From CBDFJH01 sp965198095 (GTDB lineage Bacteria > Latescibacterota > UBA2968 > GCA-2709665): a stretch of 64,000 nt of DNA. Within the stretch, counting starts at the first letter, position 1, and the number at the start of each line of letters is the position of its first letter. The stretch covers positions 3,286,001 through 3,350,000 of the forward strand of contig OZ240239.1 of NCBI GenBank assembly GCA_965198095.1. The letters are read 5' to 3'. Below the pieces are notes generated by a model. The model saw nothing but the letters and a program-made list of their open reading frames with translations, was not told where the DNA came from and did no database searches. Of the stretch, positions 17,518 through 26,049 are shown piece by piece. The position numbers and the translations under genes are program-made.

Positions 17518-17560
17518 GGCCGGCGACGCCTCTACCCTGGCACGCCGGCCTTTCTGTTTT
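17518..17560 (+). terminator. Intrinsic terminator of the lysine-riboswitch attenuator
   Basis: A perfect 8-bp stem (GGCCGGCG at 17518-17525 with CGCCGGCC at 17543-17550) is followed by TTTCTGTTTT. It lies 25 nt after the aptamer and 20 nt before the asd ATG, so it can serve as the off-state of the riboswitch. Confidence 0.88.
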
Positions 17561-17580
17561 CGCGAAAAAAGGAGAAGGTG

Positions 17581-18657
17581 ATGGAGCGGCTTAGGGTAGG
17601 GATTCTGGGTGCGACAGGCATGGTAGGTCAGCGGTTCGTGACCCTGCTGGCCGATCACCCCTGGTTCCGCGTCGTCTCGCTTGCCGCGAGTCCGCGCTCG
17701 GCCGGCAGGCCGTACGCGGAAGCGGTGGAAGGCCGCTGGACCTTGCAGGAAGCGGTTCCCGAGGCCCTGTCTGATGTTATCGTCAAGGATGTCAACGAGA
17801 TTTCGACGATCTGCGACGAGGTCGACTTCGTCTGCGCCGCCGTGGACATGGCGAAGGACTCGATCCTGGAGCTTGAAGAAGCCTATGCCAAGCGGGAAAC
17901 GCCGGTGATTTCCAACAATTCCGCGCACCGCTGGACGCCAGACGTCCCTATCCTCATGCCGGAAATCAACCCCGAGCACGTCGACGTCATTCCGGCTCAG
18001 CGGAAGAGACTCGGGATGCGAAACGGCTTCATTTGCGTGAAGCCCAACTGTTCGATACAGCCTTACGTACCTGCCCTCCACGCGCTCTCCGACTTCAGGC
18101 CGGCCAAGGCCGTGATCTGCACCTATCAGGCGCTGTCGGGAGCTGGAAAGACGTTTCAAACCTGGCCAGAGATGGTGGACAACGTCATCCCCTTTATCGC
18201 CGGAGAGGAAGAGAAGAGCGTTCGCGAACCCCTCAAAATCTGGGGCCAGGTCGCGAAAGGCCGCATTGTCGCCACAAACTGTCCGCTGATCTCCGCCCAA
18301 TGCGTCAGGGTCCCGGTCTCTGACGGGCACATGGCCGCCGTGTCGGTCGCGTTCAAGACGAGACCTGCCATCGAACAGATCCGCGAAAGATGGGATACGT
18401 TCCAGGGAAGCCCGCGAGCGGCGAACCTCCCCTCCTCGGCGCATCCTTTCCTGTGCTACTCTGATCGAGACGATCGTCCACAGACCCGAATCGATCGCGA
18501 CGCCGGCGGCGGCATGGGAGTGACGCTGGGACGCTTGAGAGAAGATACCGTGCTCGACTACAAGTTCGTCGCCCTGAGTCACAATACGGTCAGTGCCGGG
18601 GGTGGCATCCTGATGGCGGAGTTGCTCAAAGCTGAAGGTTATTTGAATCCTAAATAG
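17581..18657 (+). CDS. asd: Aspartate-semialdehyde dehydrogenase
   Basis: A 358-residue enzyme that reduces aspartyl-4-phosphate to aspartate semialdehyde with NADPH, the branch point to lysine/diaminopimelate, methionine and threonine. The nucleotide-binding start GILGATGMVGQRF is at residue 8. The catalytic Cys is in KPNCSIQPYVPAL (near residue 156) and the active-site His in DGHMAAVSV. The sequence type is the archaeal/fungal-like class rather than the E. coli class. AGGAG precedes the ATG at 17581, and longer upstream frames read through the riboswitch, so they are rejected. Expression is predicted to fall when lysine is abundant. Confidence 0.96.
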   Translation: MERLRVGILGATGMVGQRFVTLLADHPWFRVVSLAASPRSAGRPYAEAVEGRWTLQEAVPEALSDVIVKDVNEISTICDEVDFVCAAVDMAKDSILELEEAYAKRETPVISNNSAHRWTPDVPILMPEINPEHVDVIPAQRKRLGMRNGFICVKPNCSIQPYVPALHALSDFRPAKAVICTYQALSGAGKTFQTWPEMVDNVIPFIAGEEEKSVREPLKIWGQVAKGRIVATNCPLISAQCVRVPVSDGHMAAVSVAFKTRPAIEQIRERWDTFQGSPRAANLPSSAHPFLCYSDRDDRPQTRIDRDAGGGMGVTLGRLREDTVLDYKFVALSHNTVSAGGGILMAELLKAEGYLNPK

Positions 18658-18702
18658 GCTCGGTCCTCGTCCAGCGACGCCGAAGAGGGAAGTACACTTC
18701 AC

Positions 18703-21207
18703 CTAGTGCGGGATCCCGTAGTGGTGCATCCGCCGATGGATCGCCGCCCTAGCCTCTACGAACGGCCGCTCAAGGTAGGCCCTGTGGTCTTCTTCGCCGT
18801 GATGGTGGGTCACTTCACCGGGTCGGTGCTGACGGCTGGTCTGTCGAATGTACGAGATACATCCATCCACAAGGGTGAGCATATACTCCGCACCCGCCTG
18901 ATTGAACATCCACCACTCGCCGCCGCAGGCAATGTATACCGGGGAGGTGTGGGCCATGATTCCTCGCCCCCAACTGTCCAGATGCGGAACAGACACGGTG
19001 TAGCCCGGCCCCCCACACCTTGCAGCCAGCCAGGAGTGGCCCCCCACTTTGACCTTGGCATTCAGGCTCAGCTTCCGGGCTCCCGCCGCCTCGTTCGAAG
19101 CGGCCACGACACGTCCCTCCTGGACGATCTCCAGCGCGTGGATCGGTAGAATAGACTCGGCCTCCGCCGAAACCTCCACGGTCCCGCCGTTGCCGGGCAG
19201 AGCGACGACGTCCCCGACCTGGTGGCCGTCCACACTGAACTTCAGGATCGGCCCGCCGCTGTGAAAGGTCCGGCCCGCGGCCACGTTCCTGCACCACGTT
19301 TCGTAGGTAAACGGCTCGTCGGGCGGGATGTAGACATAGGTCCGGTAGATCCCGACCGGCGTATCGCTCGACATCTTGTCCGTACCGCCGACAAGGGGCA
19401 GCTTGTAACCGTTGTTCAGATAGCGGTAGTACTCCAGATGGTTGTAGATGCCGTGTCGCAACATTTCGACGGCGTCGGCGCGTCCCGTCGCAATCAATGC
19501 CGCCGGCTCCCCGTTGGGGCTCGGCAGGTGCGGGATAATGACAGTGCCGCCTTGGGCGTGGCACTGGTCTGCCCAGTCCGACATCGTCACTTCCAGCGTC
19601 CCTCCCAGCTCGGCCTCGCTCGGGCCGTCAGAGCACCAGGGCATGACGACGTCCTTCAAACCGAGCAGGATCAAGTGCCCCAGGAAGTGCTGACGGTTTT
19701 CGGAGCCGACATAGACGATACTGCTGCCGTCGGGCGAAACGCTCTCCCTCCCCGTGAATTCCTCTGTGTTCGTGAACAGACTGCCCCACTGTGAAGGCAG
19801 GAGGTTGACTACGTTCAAGTCTTCACCCTGGGCCTCGGTGTGGCTGCCTTGGGTCGAGAGGAAATGGACGTGTGAATCTCCGCTGAACCATCCGTCGCGG
19901 TTCATATGGCACCAGCGTTTCAGGCGAAGCTCGAGCGCACGCTGTCCCGGCTTGACTTGCACCTTTGTGCGCAAGGGCTCGTACTCGTAGCCCCTCGCAA
20001 CGTCAACGAGCACCTCACCCCTCGGCAGCCACCCCTGACAAGTGCCGTCGATATAAGCGTATGTGATCTGTTCCAGCCTCACGTCGCCGCCCACGTCGAT
20101 GTGCCACGTCCCCATGTCGGAATTGACGTGGGCGTGATGACCGTGCGGGGCATACGGGATACCCTCGGAGGAGCGAAAGTGGACACGGCAGGGCACGGGC
20201 TCGCCCGTCTCGTCGTCCACGACGCGGGTGTGCACCCAGTTCCGCCCGCCCTCTACGACGCGAACGCTCAGCCTCGGCGTGGGGTCCAGCCTGCCTTTCT
20301 CCTCCAATTTACCCCATTTTACCGCGCCGAGTAGCTCTCTACCCTGCTTCACCTGAACGGTTGCCGAGGGAATCGCCGCAATCTCCACGTAAGCAGGGCT
20401 GCTCTTCTCGTTCTGTGGTTGCCCCCATCCCTTCCTGGAATCTTTCAGAAAGTCCTCTGCGGACTGCTCCGGAAGCGGATACGGATAGGTGGCAATGCCC
20501 CGGTCCACGTCTACTTCCAGATTGAAACGCTTCTCCGCGTCCTCATGCCGAGGCAGGGTGAGGATGACTGGCCGAGTCGCCTCCCGCGAGATGGGCGGCT
20601 CGTCTTGATACCCGAGGGTAATACCCCCGATGAGGAAACCGGGACCGGCCGGAATGACTTCCAAGGCCTCCAGAGCTCGGTCGGGCTTCGGATTCTTCCA
20701 AACCCAAAGGACATAACCCACCGCTGTCCCTGGAACGGATTCCGTCTGTCTCCTACCCGCGAACTCCCACGGCCCCTCGTGTCGGGGCATGAGGCTGTCC
20801 TTCTGGTCGCCAAACGCCAGGAAGGGTCGGCCCTCGCCCCCGGAAGCGCTCGGAGGAACGACCGAGATCTCAAAACGTTCCCGAATCTTCACGCGCGCCT
20901 CGTCTCCTCCCGTGAGGTGAAAGAGATATTCAGCCACGCATTCCCCGATCGGGCCTCCTGTCCGGATTCTGGATTTGAGAAGACGATGCGCCACGATGAG
21001 GCAGCGGGCCGGCCGGTCGATCGGGATCACAAGACGACCTTCACGGCTCCCTCTTCCAAAGGCCAGAAAACAGCGCGCCCCCCTCCCGATCCGAAAGGGC
21101 AGACCGTGGAAGGTCTGATCACCCGTCGGGGGCGGTTCCCCCTCCGTCACCAACTCCAATCCAGCGTTGCAGAGTGCGGACAGGTCCAGCGGTTCATACG
21201 CTTCCAT
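18703..21207 (-). CDS. CehA/McbA-type metallohydrolase (PHP-like) with beta-rich N-terminus
   Basis: An 834-residue protein. The first 440 residues are beta-rich with no named motif. The C-terminal half has the PHP-like metal site seen in CehA/McbA carbaryl hydrolases: GDSHVHF near residue 447, VIIPHLPSP, a GIYNHLEYYRYLNNG segment and GGTDKMSS. Such proteins are predicted hydrolases of esters or amides, and many paralogues occur in Latescibacterota-like genomes. I see no signal peptide. GGGGGAG precedes the ATG at 21207. It follows the D-2-hydroxyacid dehydrogenase gene after 30 bp, so the two are likely one operon for breakdown of an unidentified organic acid or ester. Confidence 0.82.
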   Translation of the reverse strand: MEAYEPLDLSALCNAGLELVTEGEPPPTGDQTFHGLPFRIGRGARCFLAFGRGSREGRLVIPIDRPARCLIVAHRLLKSRIRTGGPIGECVAEYLFHLTGGDEARVKIRERFEISVVPPSASGGEGRPFLAFGDQKDSLMPRHEGPWEFAGRRQTESVPGTAVGYVLWVWKNPKPDRALEALEVIPAGPGFLIGGITLGYQDEPPISREATRPVILTLPRHEDAEKRFNLEVDVDRGIATYPYPLPEQSAEDFLKDSRKGWGQPQNEKSSPAYVEIAAIPSATVQVKQGRELLGAVKWGKLEEKGRLDPTPRLSVRVVEGGRNWVHTRVVDDETGEPVPCRVHFRSSEGIPYAPHGHHAHVNSDMGTWHIDVGGDVRLEQITYAYIDGTCQGWLPRGEVLVDVARGYEYEPLRTKVQVKPGQRALELRLKRWCHMNRDGWFSGDSHVHFLSTQGSHTEAQGEDLNVVNLLPSQWGSLFTNTEEFTGRESVSPDGSSIVYVGSENRQHFLGHLILLGLKDVVMPWCSDGPSEAELGGTLEVTMSDWADQCHAQGGTVIIPHLPSPNGEPAALIATGRADAVEMLRHGIYNHLEYYRYLNNGYKLPLVGGTDKMSSDTPVGIYRTYVYIPPDEPFTYETWCRNVAAGRTFHSGGPILKFSVDGHQVGDVVALPGNGGTVEVSAEAESILPIHALEIVQEGRVVAASNEAAGARKLSLNAKVKVGGHSWLAARCGGPGYTVSVPHLDSWGRGIMAHTSPVYIACGGEWWMFNQAGAEYMLTLVDGCISYIRQTSRQHRPGEVTHHHGEEDHRAYLERPFVEARAAIHRRMHHYGIPH

Positions 21208-21237
21208 GGCGCTCCCCCACTTCGAACAATGCGATCC

Positions 21238-22206
21238 TCACGTCACCACGTTCTGAGGTCGCCCCTCCAGAAAGGCGATGACATTCTCGACAGCGCCGCT
21301 GTTCAGCAGGTCGACCCCCTCCGACGTCATATCGGCGCAGTGCGGCGTGAGCACGACCTGTTCGCACGACAGCAGCGGGTGATCCGGCGGGACCGGTTCC
21401 TCATCGTAGACATCGATGCCGGCCCCTCCCAGGCGTCCTGACCGTAGCGCTTCCACCAACGCACCGATATCCACGATCTCTCCCCTGGCACCATTGATCA
21501 GGAGGGCCCCCGGCTTCATCAGACCAAGCTCCCGCTTCCCGATCAGGCCTCTGCTTTGCTCAGTCAGCTTCAGGTGCAGACTCACGACGTCGGCGGTCCG
21601 AGACAGCTCATCCAGCTCGACATACCGGAGGCCCAGGTCTCGCGCACGCCCGTCAGAAGGATGATAGGTCCACGCGATCACGTCCATCCCGATCGCGTTT
21701 CCCAGCCGCGCCATCTCTTTCCCGATGTTTCCCGTGCCGACGATTCCGAGCACTTTCCCCTGAAGCATCACGTTGTCGATTCGCGGCCACCGCCCTGCCT
21801 TCATTTCAGCCGTCAAAAAGGCGGCCCGTTTTGCAACCGCGAACATCAGCCCGAACGTGTGCTCTGCCACGACCGGCGCGGTCCGTCCGGGCTGATTGCA
21901 GATCACGATCCCTCTGGACTTCGCCGCCTCCAGGTCAAACATGTCGGTGCCAATCGAACAGCTCGTGATCATGCGGAGCCTTGGGAGCTGGGCGAATGCC
22001 TCCGAGGTCCAGGTCACCGCGCCGCGCGTATTCATCAGAATGTCTGCGTGCTTTGCCCGGGCGATCTTCTCCTCCAGTGTCTCCGGTCGGTCGGTGTGGA
22101 GGATGACTTCGCCGTAGCGGTCCAGGCGAGCCAGATGGGGCGATCCGGCGATCTGCACCGGATCGTCGCCAGGAATGACGATTGTGACCCCGGTTTGAAT
22201 CGACAT
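21238..22206 (-). CDS. D-2-hydroxyacid dehydrogenase (phosphoglycerate dehydrogenase-like)
   Basis: A 322-residue NAD-dependent dehydrogenase. The Rossmann fingerprint GIVGTGNIGKEMARLG is near residue 154. The catalytic triad is visible: Arg in NGARGEIVD, Glu in YDEEPVPPDHPLL and His in TPHCADMT. The family interconverts 2-oxoacids and D-2-hydroxyacids. The length without an ACT or serine-regulatory domain argues against a dedicated SerA, so the substrate is open. It is transcribed with the CehA-type hydrolase and is divergent from the OYE-like gene. Confidence 0.9.
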   Translation of the reverse strand: MSIQTGVTIVIPGDDPVQIAGSPHLARLDRYGEVILHTDRPETLEEKIARAKHADILMNTRGAVTWTSEAFAQLPRLRMITSCSIGTDMFDLEAAKSRGIVICNQPGRTAPVVAEHTFGLMFAVAKRAAFLTAEMKAGRWPRIDNVMLQGKVLGIVGTGNIGKEMARLGNAIGMDVIAWTYHPSDGRARDLGLRYVELDELSRTADVVSLHLKLTEQSRGLIGKRELGLMKPGALLINGARGEIVDIGALVEALRSGRLGGAGIDVYDEEPVPPDHPLLSCEQVVLTPHCADMTSEGVDLLNSGAVENVIAFLEGRPQNVVT

Positions 22207-22604
22207 TGACCTCTCTCACGGATCATCGGATACGGATGAACTTTGCCAATCTCGCATGAAGCGTCCGCTGGCTCAAGAATTTAATTCAGTCGTTCCAGCG
22301 CGTGATGGACGAATCGGAGCATCGACGTTCGTTGTGCCGGTTGAGCCCGCAGATGAAACGGCTCCCGAGATCGTGTCCGGGGCAGTAGCCGCCGACTAAG
22401 CGCATTCATTCAAGGCGTGCCTGACCTTGCAGGGCAAAGCCGAGGGTGGCCGCCGAGCTTGTGGCCCTACCCTCGGCTCGTTTCCGAACATTTTCACTTG
22501 ATCCAAGCGTCTCGCGTTCGTACCCTTTCTCGCCCACCGGGCTCGCCATTTCGGCATTGATCCTTTCCTCTGAGATCTGTCGCCCCACGAATTGGAGATT
22601 TTAC
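22207..22604. other. 398-bp divergent intergenic region with a strong hairpin and a possible 47-codon ORF
   Basis: The region separates the minus-strand hydroxyacid dehydrogenase from the plus-strand OYE-like gene. A plus-strand ORF at 22256-22399 (47 codons, start ATGAAGCGTCCG) has plausible composition but no recognised relatives. It is followed by a long hairpin at 22439-22477 (GCCGAGGGTGGCC pairing with GGCC..ACCCTCGGC), which is weakly T-rich afterwards. A weak promoter-like pair (TTGATC, 17 bp, TACCCT) lies near 22500. I do not recognise a known riboswitch here. Confidence 0.4.
22439..22477 (+). terminator. Hairpin, possible terminator or leader structure before the OYE-like gene
   Basis: GCCGAGGGT (from 22439) pairs with ACCCTCGGC (ending 22477), extended inward by GGCC pairs, and is followed by TCGTTTCC. 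It may end the short upstream transcript or act as an attenuator 130 nt before the TTG start at 22605. Confidence 0.45.
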
Positions 22605-24086
22605 TTGCCCTCCAAGCCGTTCATTCAGGTCGGCCGGCTCAAGTCCGTCGACCAATTCCGCGAATATGTGAAGCGGCTCGATATTTCCCTGCCGTGCGAC
22701 GATGAAATCCAGGCCGGACCGGAATCCCCCCTGGCGCAGCCGTATCGTTTCGATAAATTCCAAATCGGCAATCGGTTCGCGATCCAGCCCATGGAAGGAT
22801 GGGACGGCGCGGCGAACGGGAACCCGACGGAATACGTCACCCGCCGCTGGCGGCGTTTTGGCATGAGCGGCGCAAAGCTCATCTGGGGCGGAGAGGCCGT
22901 GGCGGTCTGCCGGAGCGGCCGCGCAAACCCGAATCAGCTCGTGGCCGGCGGTCATACGCGTGCGGGCATCGGCAGGCTGTTGGAGGCGCTGCTGGAGACG
23001 CACAGGGAACGGATCGGATCTCCAGATGACCTGCTGGTCGGCCTTCAGTTGACCCACTCGGGACGATTCTGCCAACCCACGACGCAGGGAAAACCTGAAC
23101 CCCGTATCCTCTATCATCACCCGATTCTGGACCGGAGGTTCAACGTCGATCCCGAAATGCCGATCCTAACGGATGATGAGATCCGGCGCATCATCGAACA
23201 CTATCTGGAAGCCGCTCGAATGGCTTACGAACTCGGATTCCAGTTCGTCGACATCAAGCACTGTCACGGCTACCTTGGCCACGAATTCCTGAGCGCCTTC
23301 ACCCGGCCGGGGTTCTTCGGAGGCGATTTCGAAAACCGCACGCGATTCCTCCGCGAGATCGTTCAGGGCATTCAGGCCAGCGTTCCGAACCTTAGCATCG
23401 GCGTGCGACTTAGCGCCTTCGACTTCGTCCCCTTTCACGCTGATGCGAGCGCCGACAACGGTCGCGGCGTGCCAGAGGATTTCTCTGAATGCCTGCCCTA
23501 TCGATACGGCTTCGGTATGAACAGCAGCGACCCGATCCGCTTTGACCTTGCGGAGACGTTCCGGTTCCTGGACCTGCTCGCCAAGTTGGATATCCGAATG
23601 GTGAACATCACGGCGGGAAGCCCTTATTACACGCCTCACATTCAGCGTCCAGCCTTTTATCCTCCATCGGACGGTTACCAGCCCCCCGAAGACCCGCTCG
23701 TCGGGGTTGCGCGTCAGATCAAAGCCACAGCTCAGATCAAGGCCCGATATCCGGACTTTCTCGTCGTCGGATCAGCCTATTCCTACCTCCAAGAATACCT
23801 GCCCCACGTGTCCCAGTCTGCCGTGCGAGACGGAAAAGTGGATTTCGTAGGACTGGGGCGCATGGTGCTCGCCTATCCCGAGCTGCCTCATGACGTGCTG
23901 ACCCGGGGCAAGCTGACCCGCAGGAAGATTTGCAGGACGTTCAGCGACTGCACCACCGGCCCCAGAAACCATCTCGTCTCCGGCTGTTTTCCGCTCGATG
24001 CCTTCTACAAGAAATCTCCCGAAGGCGAACGCCTCCGGGAGATCAAGAAACAACGTCGAATTGGAAGGAATGCCTCTCTTAACTGA
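22605..24086 (+). CDS. Old Yellow Enzyme-family NADH:flavin oxidoreductase
   Basis: A 493-residue FMN oxidoreductase of the OYE family. Motifs are NRFAIQPMEGWDG (near residue 62), LQLTHSGRFCQP, DIKHCHGYLGHEFLSAF followed by FENRTRFLREI, and GLGRMVLAYPELP near the C-terminus. The Cys-containing tail CRTFSDCTTGPRN resembles OYE relatives with a cluster-binding segment. A reading frame extends upstream, but no ATG is well placed. The TTG at 22605 with GGAG seven bases before it gives a natural start, so a TTG initiation is proposed. The substrate is unknown; relatives reduce enoates or act on plant-derived compounds. Confidence 0.85.
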   Translation: MPSKPFIQVGRLKSVDQFREYVKRLDISLPCDDEIQAGPESPLAQPYRFDKFQIGNRFAIQPMEGWDGAANGNPTEYVTRRWRRFGMSGAKLIWGGEAVAVCRSGRANPNQLVAGGHTRAGIGRLLEALLETHRERIGSPDDLLVGLQLTHSGRFCQPTTQGKPEPRILYHHPILDRRFNVDPEMPILTDDEIRRIIEHYLEAARMAYELGFQFVDIKHCHGYLGHEFLSAFTRPGFFGGDFENRTRFLREIVQGIQASVPNLSIGVRLSAFDFVPFHADASADNGRGVPEDFSECLPYRYGFGMNSSDPIRFDLAETFRFLDLLAKLDIRMVNITAGSPYYTPHIQRPAFYPPSDGYQPPEDPLVGVARQIKATAQIKARYPDFLVVGSAYSYLQEYLPHVSQSAVRDGKVDFVGLGRMVLAYPELPHDVLTRGKLTRRKICRTFSDCTTGPRNHLVSGCFPLDAFYKKSPEGERLREIKKQRRIGRNASLN

Positions 24087-24153
24087 ATCTTAACGCAGCC
24101 TTTGCTGTTCGAGTCGTTTACGCGGTCTGCCTGTAGACGCGATATACGATCTA

Positions 24154-24948
24154 TCAGATGACCCCCTTCAACACAAAGACCTCTTCGAGATTCGCAAAAT
24201 TCACGCCCGCCTCGAGGATGATCTCGCGAAAGAGCCCACGCTCCCCTTCACGCAACTCGGATACCCGCCCCACGAGCAAACCCTTCGGGAAGATGCCGCC
24301 CAGTCCGGATGACACTACGATGTCTCCCTCCTGAATGGCAAACCTTATGGAGACGTACTTCAAGTAAAAGATGCCGTTCTCGTAAACGACGATCCCCTGA
24401 GCCCTCCCGGATTGCTGCACAACCACACTCACTCGGCAGTTTCGATCCAGGAGCAGTTGGACCACCGCCGTCCCTTCGTGGACATCGAGCACGCGCCCGA
24501 CCAGCCCGTCTGCTGTCAACACCGGCATTCGATCCCGGACACCGTCCTTCCGGCCCACATCGATGAGGATGGTGTTTGCGATCCGATCCGGATCCCGGGC
24601 AATGACCCTTCCAGCGATAAACCCCTCGGCAGCGACTCCCTGGGTTTTGAAGTCCAGCAGGCCGTACAGCCGGACGTTTTCAAGGCGAGCCTCACGAAGC
24701 TCCATCAACTCCAGAAAGAGACGCAGATTCTGTTCACGCAGCACCTGGTTCTCGAATCGCAGACCTGCGAGGCCCATCGGCCAGGAAAAGAACCTGTGGC
24801 CCGCTTTCAGCAAGTGAATCGTGACGCTCCGAGCCAAACCCAGTTTGTCTGACGGCCCCAACGCAATCAGGACGAGGGAGACGATCAGGGCCAGGCTGAG
24901 CGTCACGTAAGTCCTGTTCCTCCCCAGGAAGTTATAGAACTGTTGCAT
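24154..24948 (-). CDS. mreC: Rod shape-determining protein MreC
   Basis: A 264-residue protein with one N-terminal membrane helix (residues about 12-30), a coiled-coil stretch (about 62-90, ENQVLREQNLRLFLELMEL) and the periplasmic beta-barrel domain (RVIARDPDRIANTILIDVG, GLVGRVLDV and VVSSGLGGIFPKGLLVGRV). MreC links MreB filaments to the lateral wall-synthesis machinery. It follows mreB by 4 bp. No mreD or pbp2/rodA gene follows, since the next gene is convergent, so this mre cluster is truncated to mreBC. Confidence 0.95.
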   Translation of the reverse strand: MQQFYNFLGRNRTYVTLSLALIVSLVLIALGPSDKLGLARSVTIHLLKAGHRFFSWPMGLAGLRFENQVLREQNLRLFLELMELREARLENVRLYGLLDFKTQGVAAEGFIAGRVIARDPDRIANTILIDVGRKDGVRDRMPVLTADGLVGRVLDVHEGTAVVQLLLDRNCRVSVVVQQSGRAQGIVVYENGIFYLKYVSIRFAIQEGDIVVSSGLGGIFPKGLLVGRVSELREGERGLFREIILEAGVNFANLEEVFVLKGVI

Positions 24949-24952
24949 GACG

Positions 24953-25984
24953 CTACATGAGCACCTTTTGGTAGGCCTCGATATTCTCCAGAATTCGGCC
25001 CGTTCCCCGTACGACGCAGGTGAGCGGATCTTCCGCCACGATGACAGGCAGGCGCGTCTCCTCGACCAGACGCTGATCCAGGCCGCGCAGCAGGGCGCCG
25101 CCCCCCGTCATGATAATGCCTCGGTCCAGGATATCTGCGGCGAGCTCCGGAGGGGTCTGCTCGAGGGTTTGCCTGACGGCGTCGATGATGGCATCCACGC
25201 CTTCTTTCAGGGCGTCTCTGATTTCGACTGAATCCACGACGATCGTTTTTGGGATCGAGGAAACCAAGTCCAGGCCTCGGCAACTATGATGGACTTCGGA
25301 CTCGAGTTGCATTGCGGAACCGACGGAGCACTTGATCTCCTCCGCGCTTCGGTCACCCACCAGAAGGCTGTGCTTTCGTTTGAGGAACTGCAAGATGCCG
25401 TCGTTCATCTCATCGCCACCCACCTTGATCGACCTCCAGGTGACGATGCCGGAAAGGGCGATCACGGCAATCTCCGTCGTGCCGCCTCCGATGTCGATCA
25501 CCATCGAGCCGATCGGGTCTTCGACAGGAAGCCCGATTCCAATCGCCGCCGCCATCGGCTCTTTGACCAGGTAGACGTCACGGGCGCCTGCCCGCTCCGC
25601 CGATTCCCGAACCGCGCGCTTCTCAACCTCCGTTACGCCCGAAGGGACACAGATGACGATCCTGGGTCTGACGAAAAGCTTGTTCCTTTGCACTTTCTTG
25701 ATAAAAAAACGAAGCATCTCCTCGGTGACCTCGAAATCGGCAATCACGCCGTCTCTCAGCGGGCGGACGACGAGGATGTCCGGATTTTCCCGCCCCATCA
25801 TCTCCTTCGCGCCCGACCCGACCGCCAGTAGCTTCCTGCTCTTGTTCTCGAGCGCCACGATCGAGGGCTCGTTCACGACAACGCCCTCTCCCTTTACATA
25901 GACCAACGTGTTGGCCGTTCCCAGGTCGATACCGATATCGTTTGACAGCAGGTTTGACAGCAGGTTAGCGAGAATAAATCTCAT
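24953..25984 (-). CDS. mreB: Rod shape-determining actin homologue MreB
   Basis: A 343-residue actin-fold ATPase that organises lateral peptidoglycan synthesis in rods. The phosphate-1 loop DLGTANTLVY is near residue 20, VIDIGGGTTEIAV is phosphate-2, and IMTGGGALLRGLDQRL is the adenosine motif. The N-terminus NLLSNLLSND carries a 12-bp perfect tandem duplication (25941-25952 and 25953-25964) that adds four residues before the first strand. AAGGA lies nine bases upstream of the ATG. The gene follows purH by 65 bp. Confidence 0.97.
   Translation of the reverse strand: MRFILANLLSNLLSNDIGIDLGTANTLVYVKGEGVVVNEPSIVALENKSRKLLAVGSGAKEMMGRENPDILVVRPLRDGVIADFEVTEEMLRFFIKKVQRNKLFVRPRIVICVPSGVTEVEKRAVRESAERAGARDVYLVKEPMAAAIGIGLPVEDPIGSMVIDIGGGTTEIAVIALSGIVTWRSIKVGGDEMNDGILQFLKRKHSLLVGDRSAEEIKCSVGSAMQLESEVHHSCRGLDLVSSIPKTIVVDSVEIRDALKEGVDAIIDAVRQTLEQTPPELAADILDRGIIMTGGGALLRGLDQRLVEETRLPVIVAEDPLTCVVRGTGRILENIEAYQKVLM
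25941..25964. repeat. 12-bp perfect tandem duplication in the mreB N-terminus
   Basis: TTTGACAGCAGG occurs twice in a row and encodes the repeated NLLS on the minus strand. Confidence 0.9.
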
Positions 25985-26049
25985 ATGCGCCTATCCTTGG
26001 TCACAGGGTGGCTTCAGGGTATGACAAATGTGGCGGATAACGTTGAACA

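Noticed and set aside
22207..22604. FMN or cobalamin riboswitch before the OYE-like gene
   Set aside because: Conserved FMN-box or B12-box blocks are not present.
25941..25964. TTGACA inside the mreB duplication as a divergent promoter
   Set aside because: It is inside coding sequence and no -10 box follows at the right distance.
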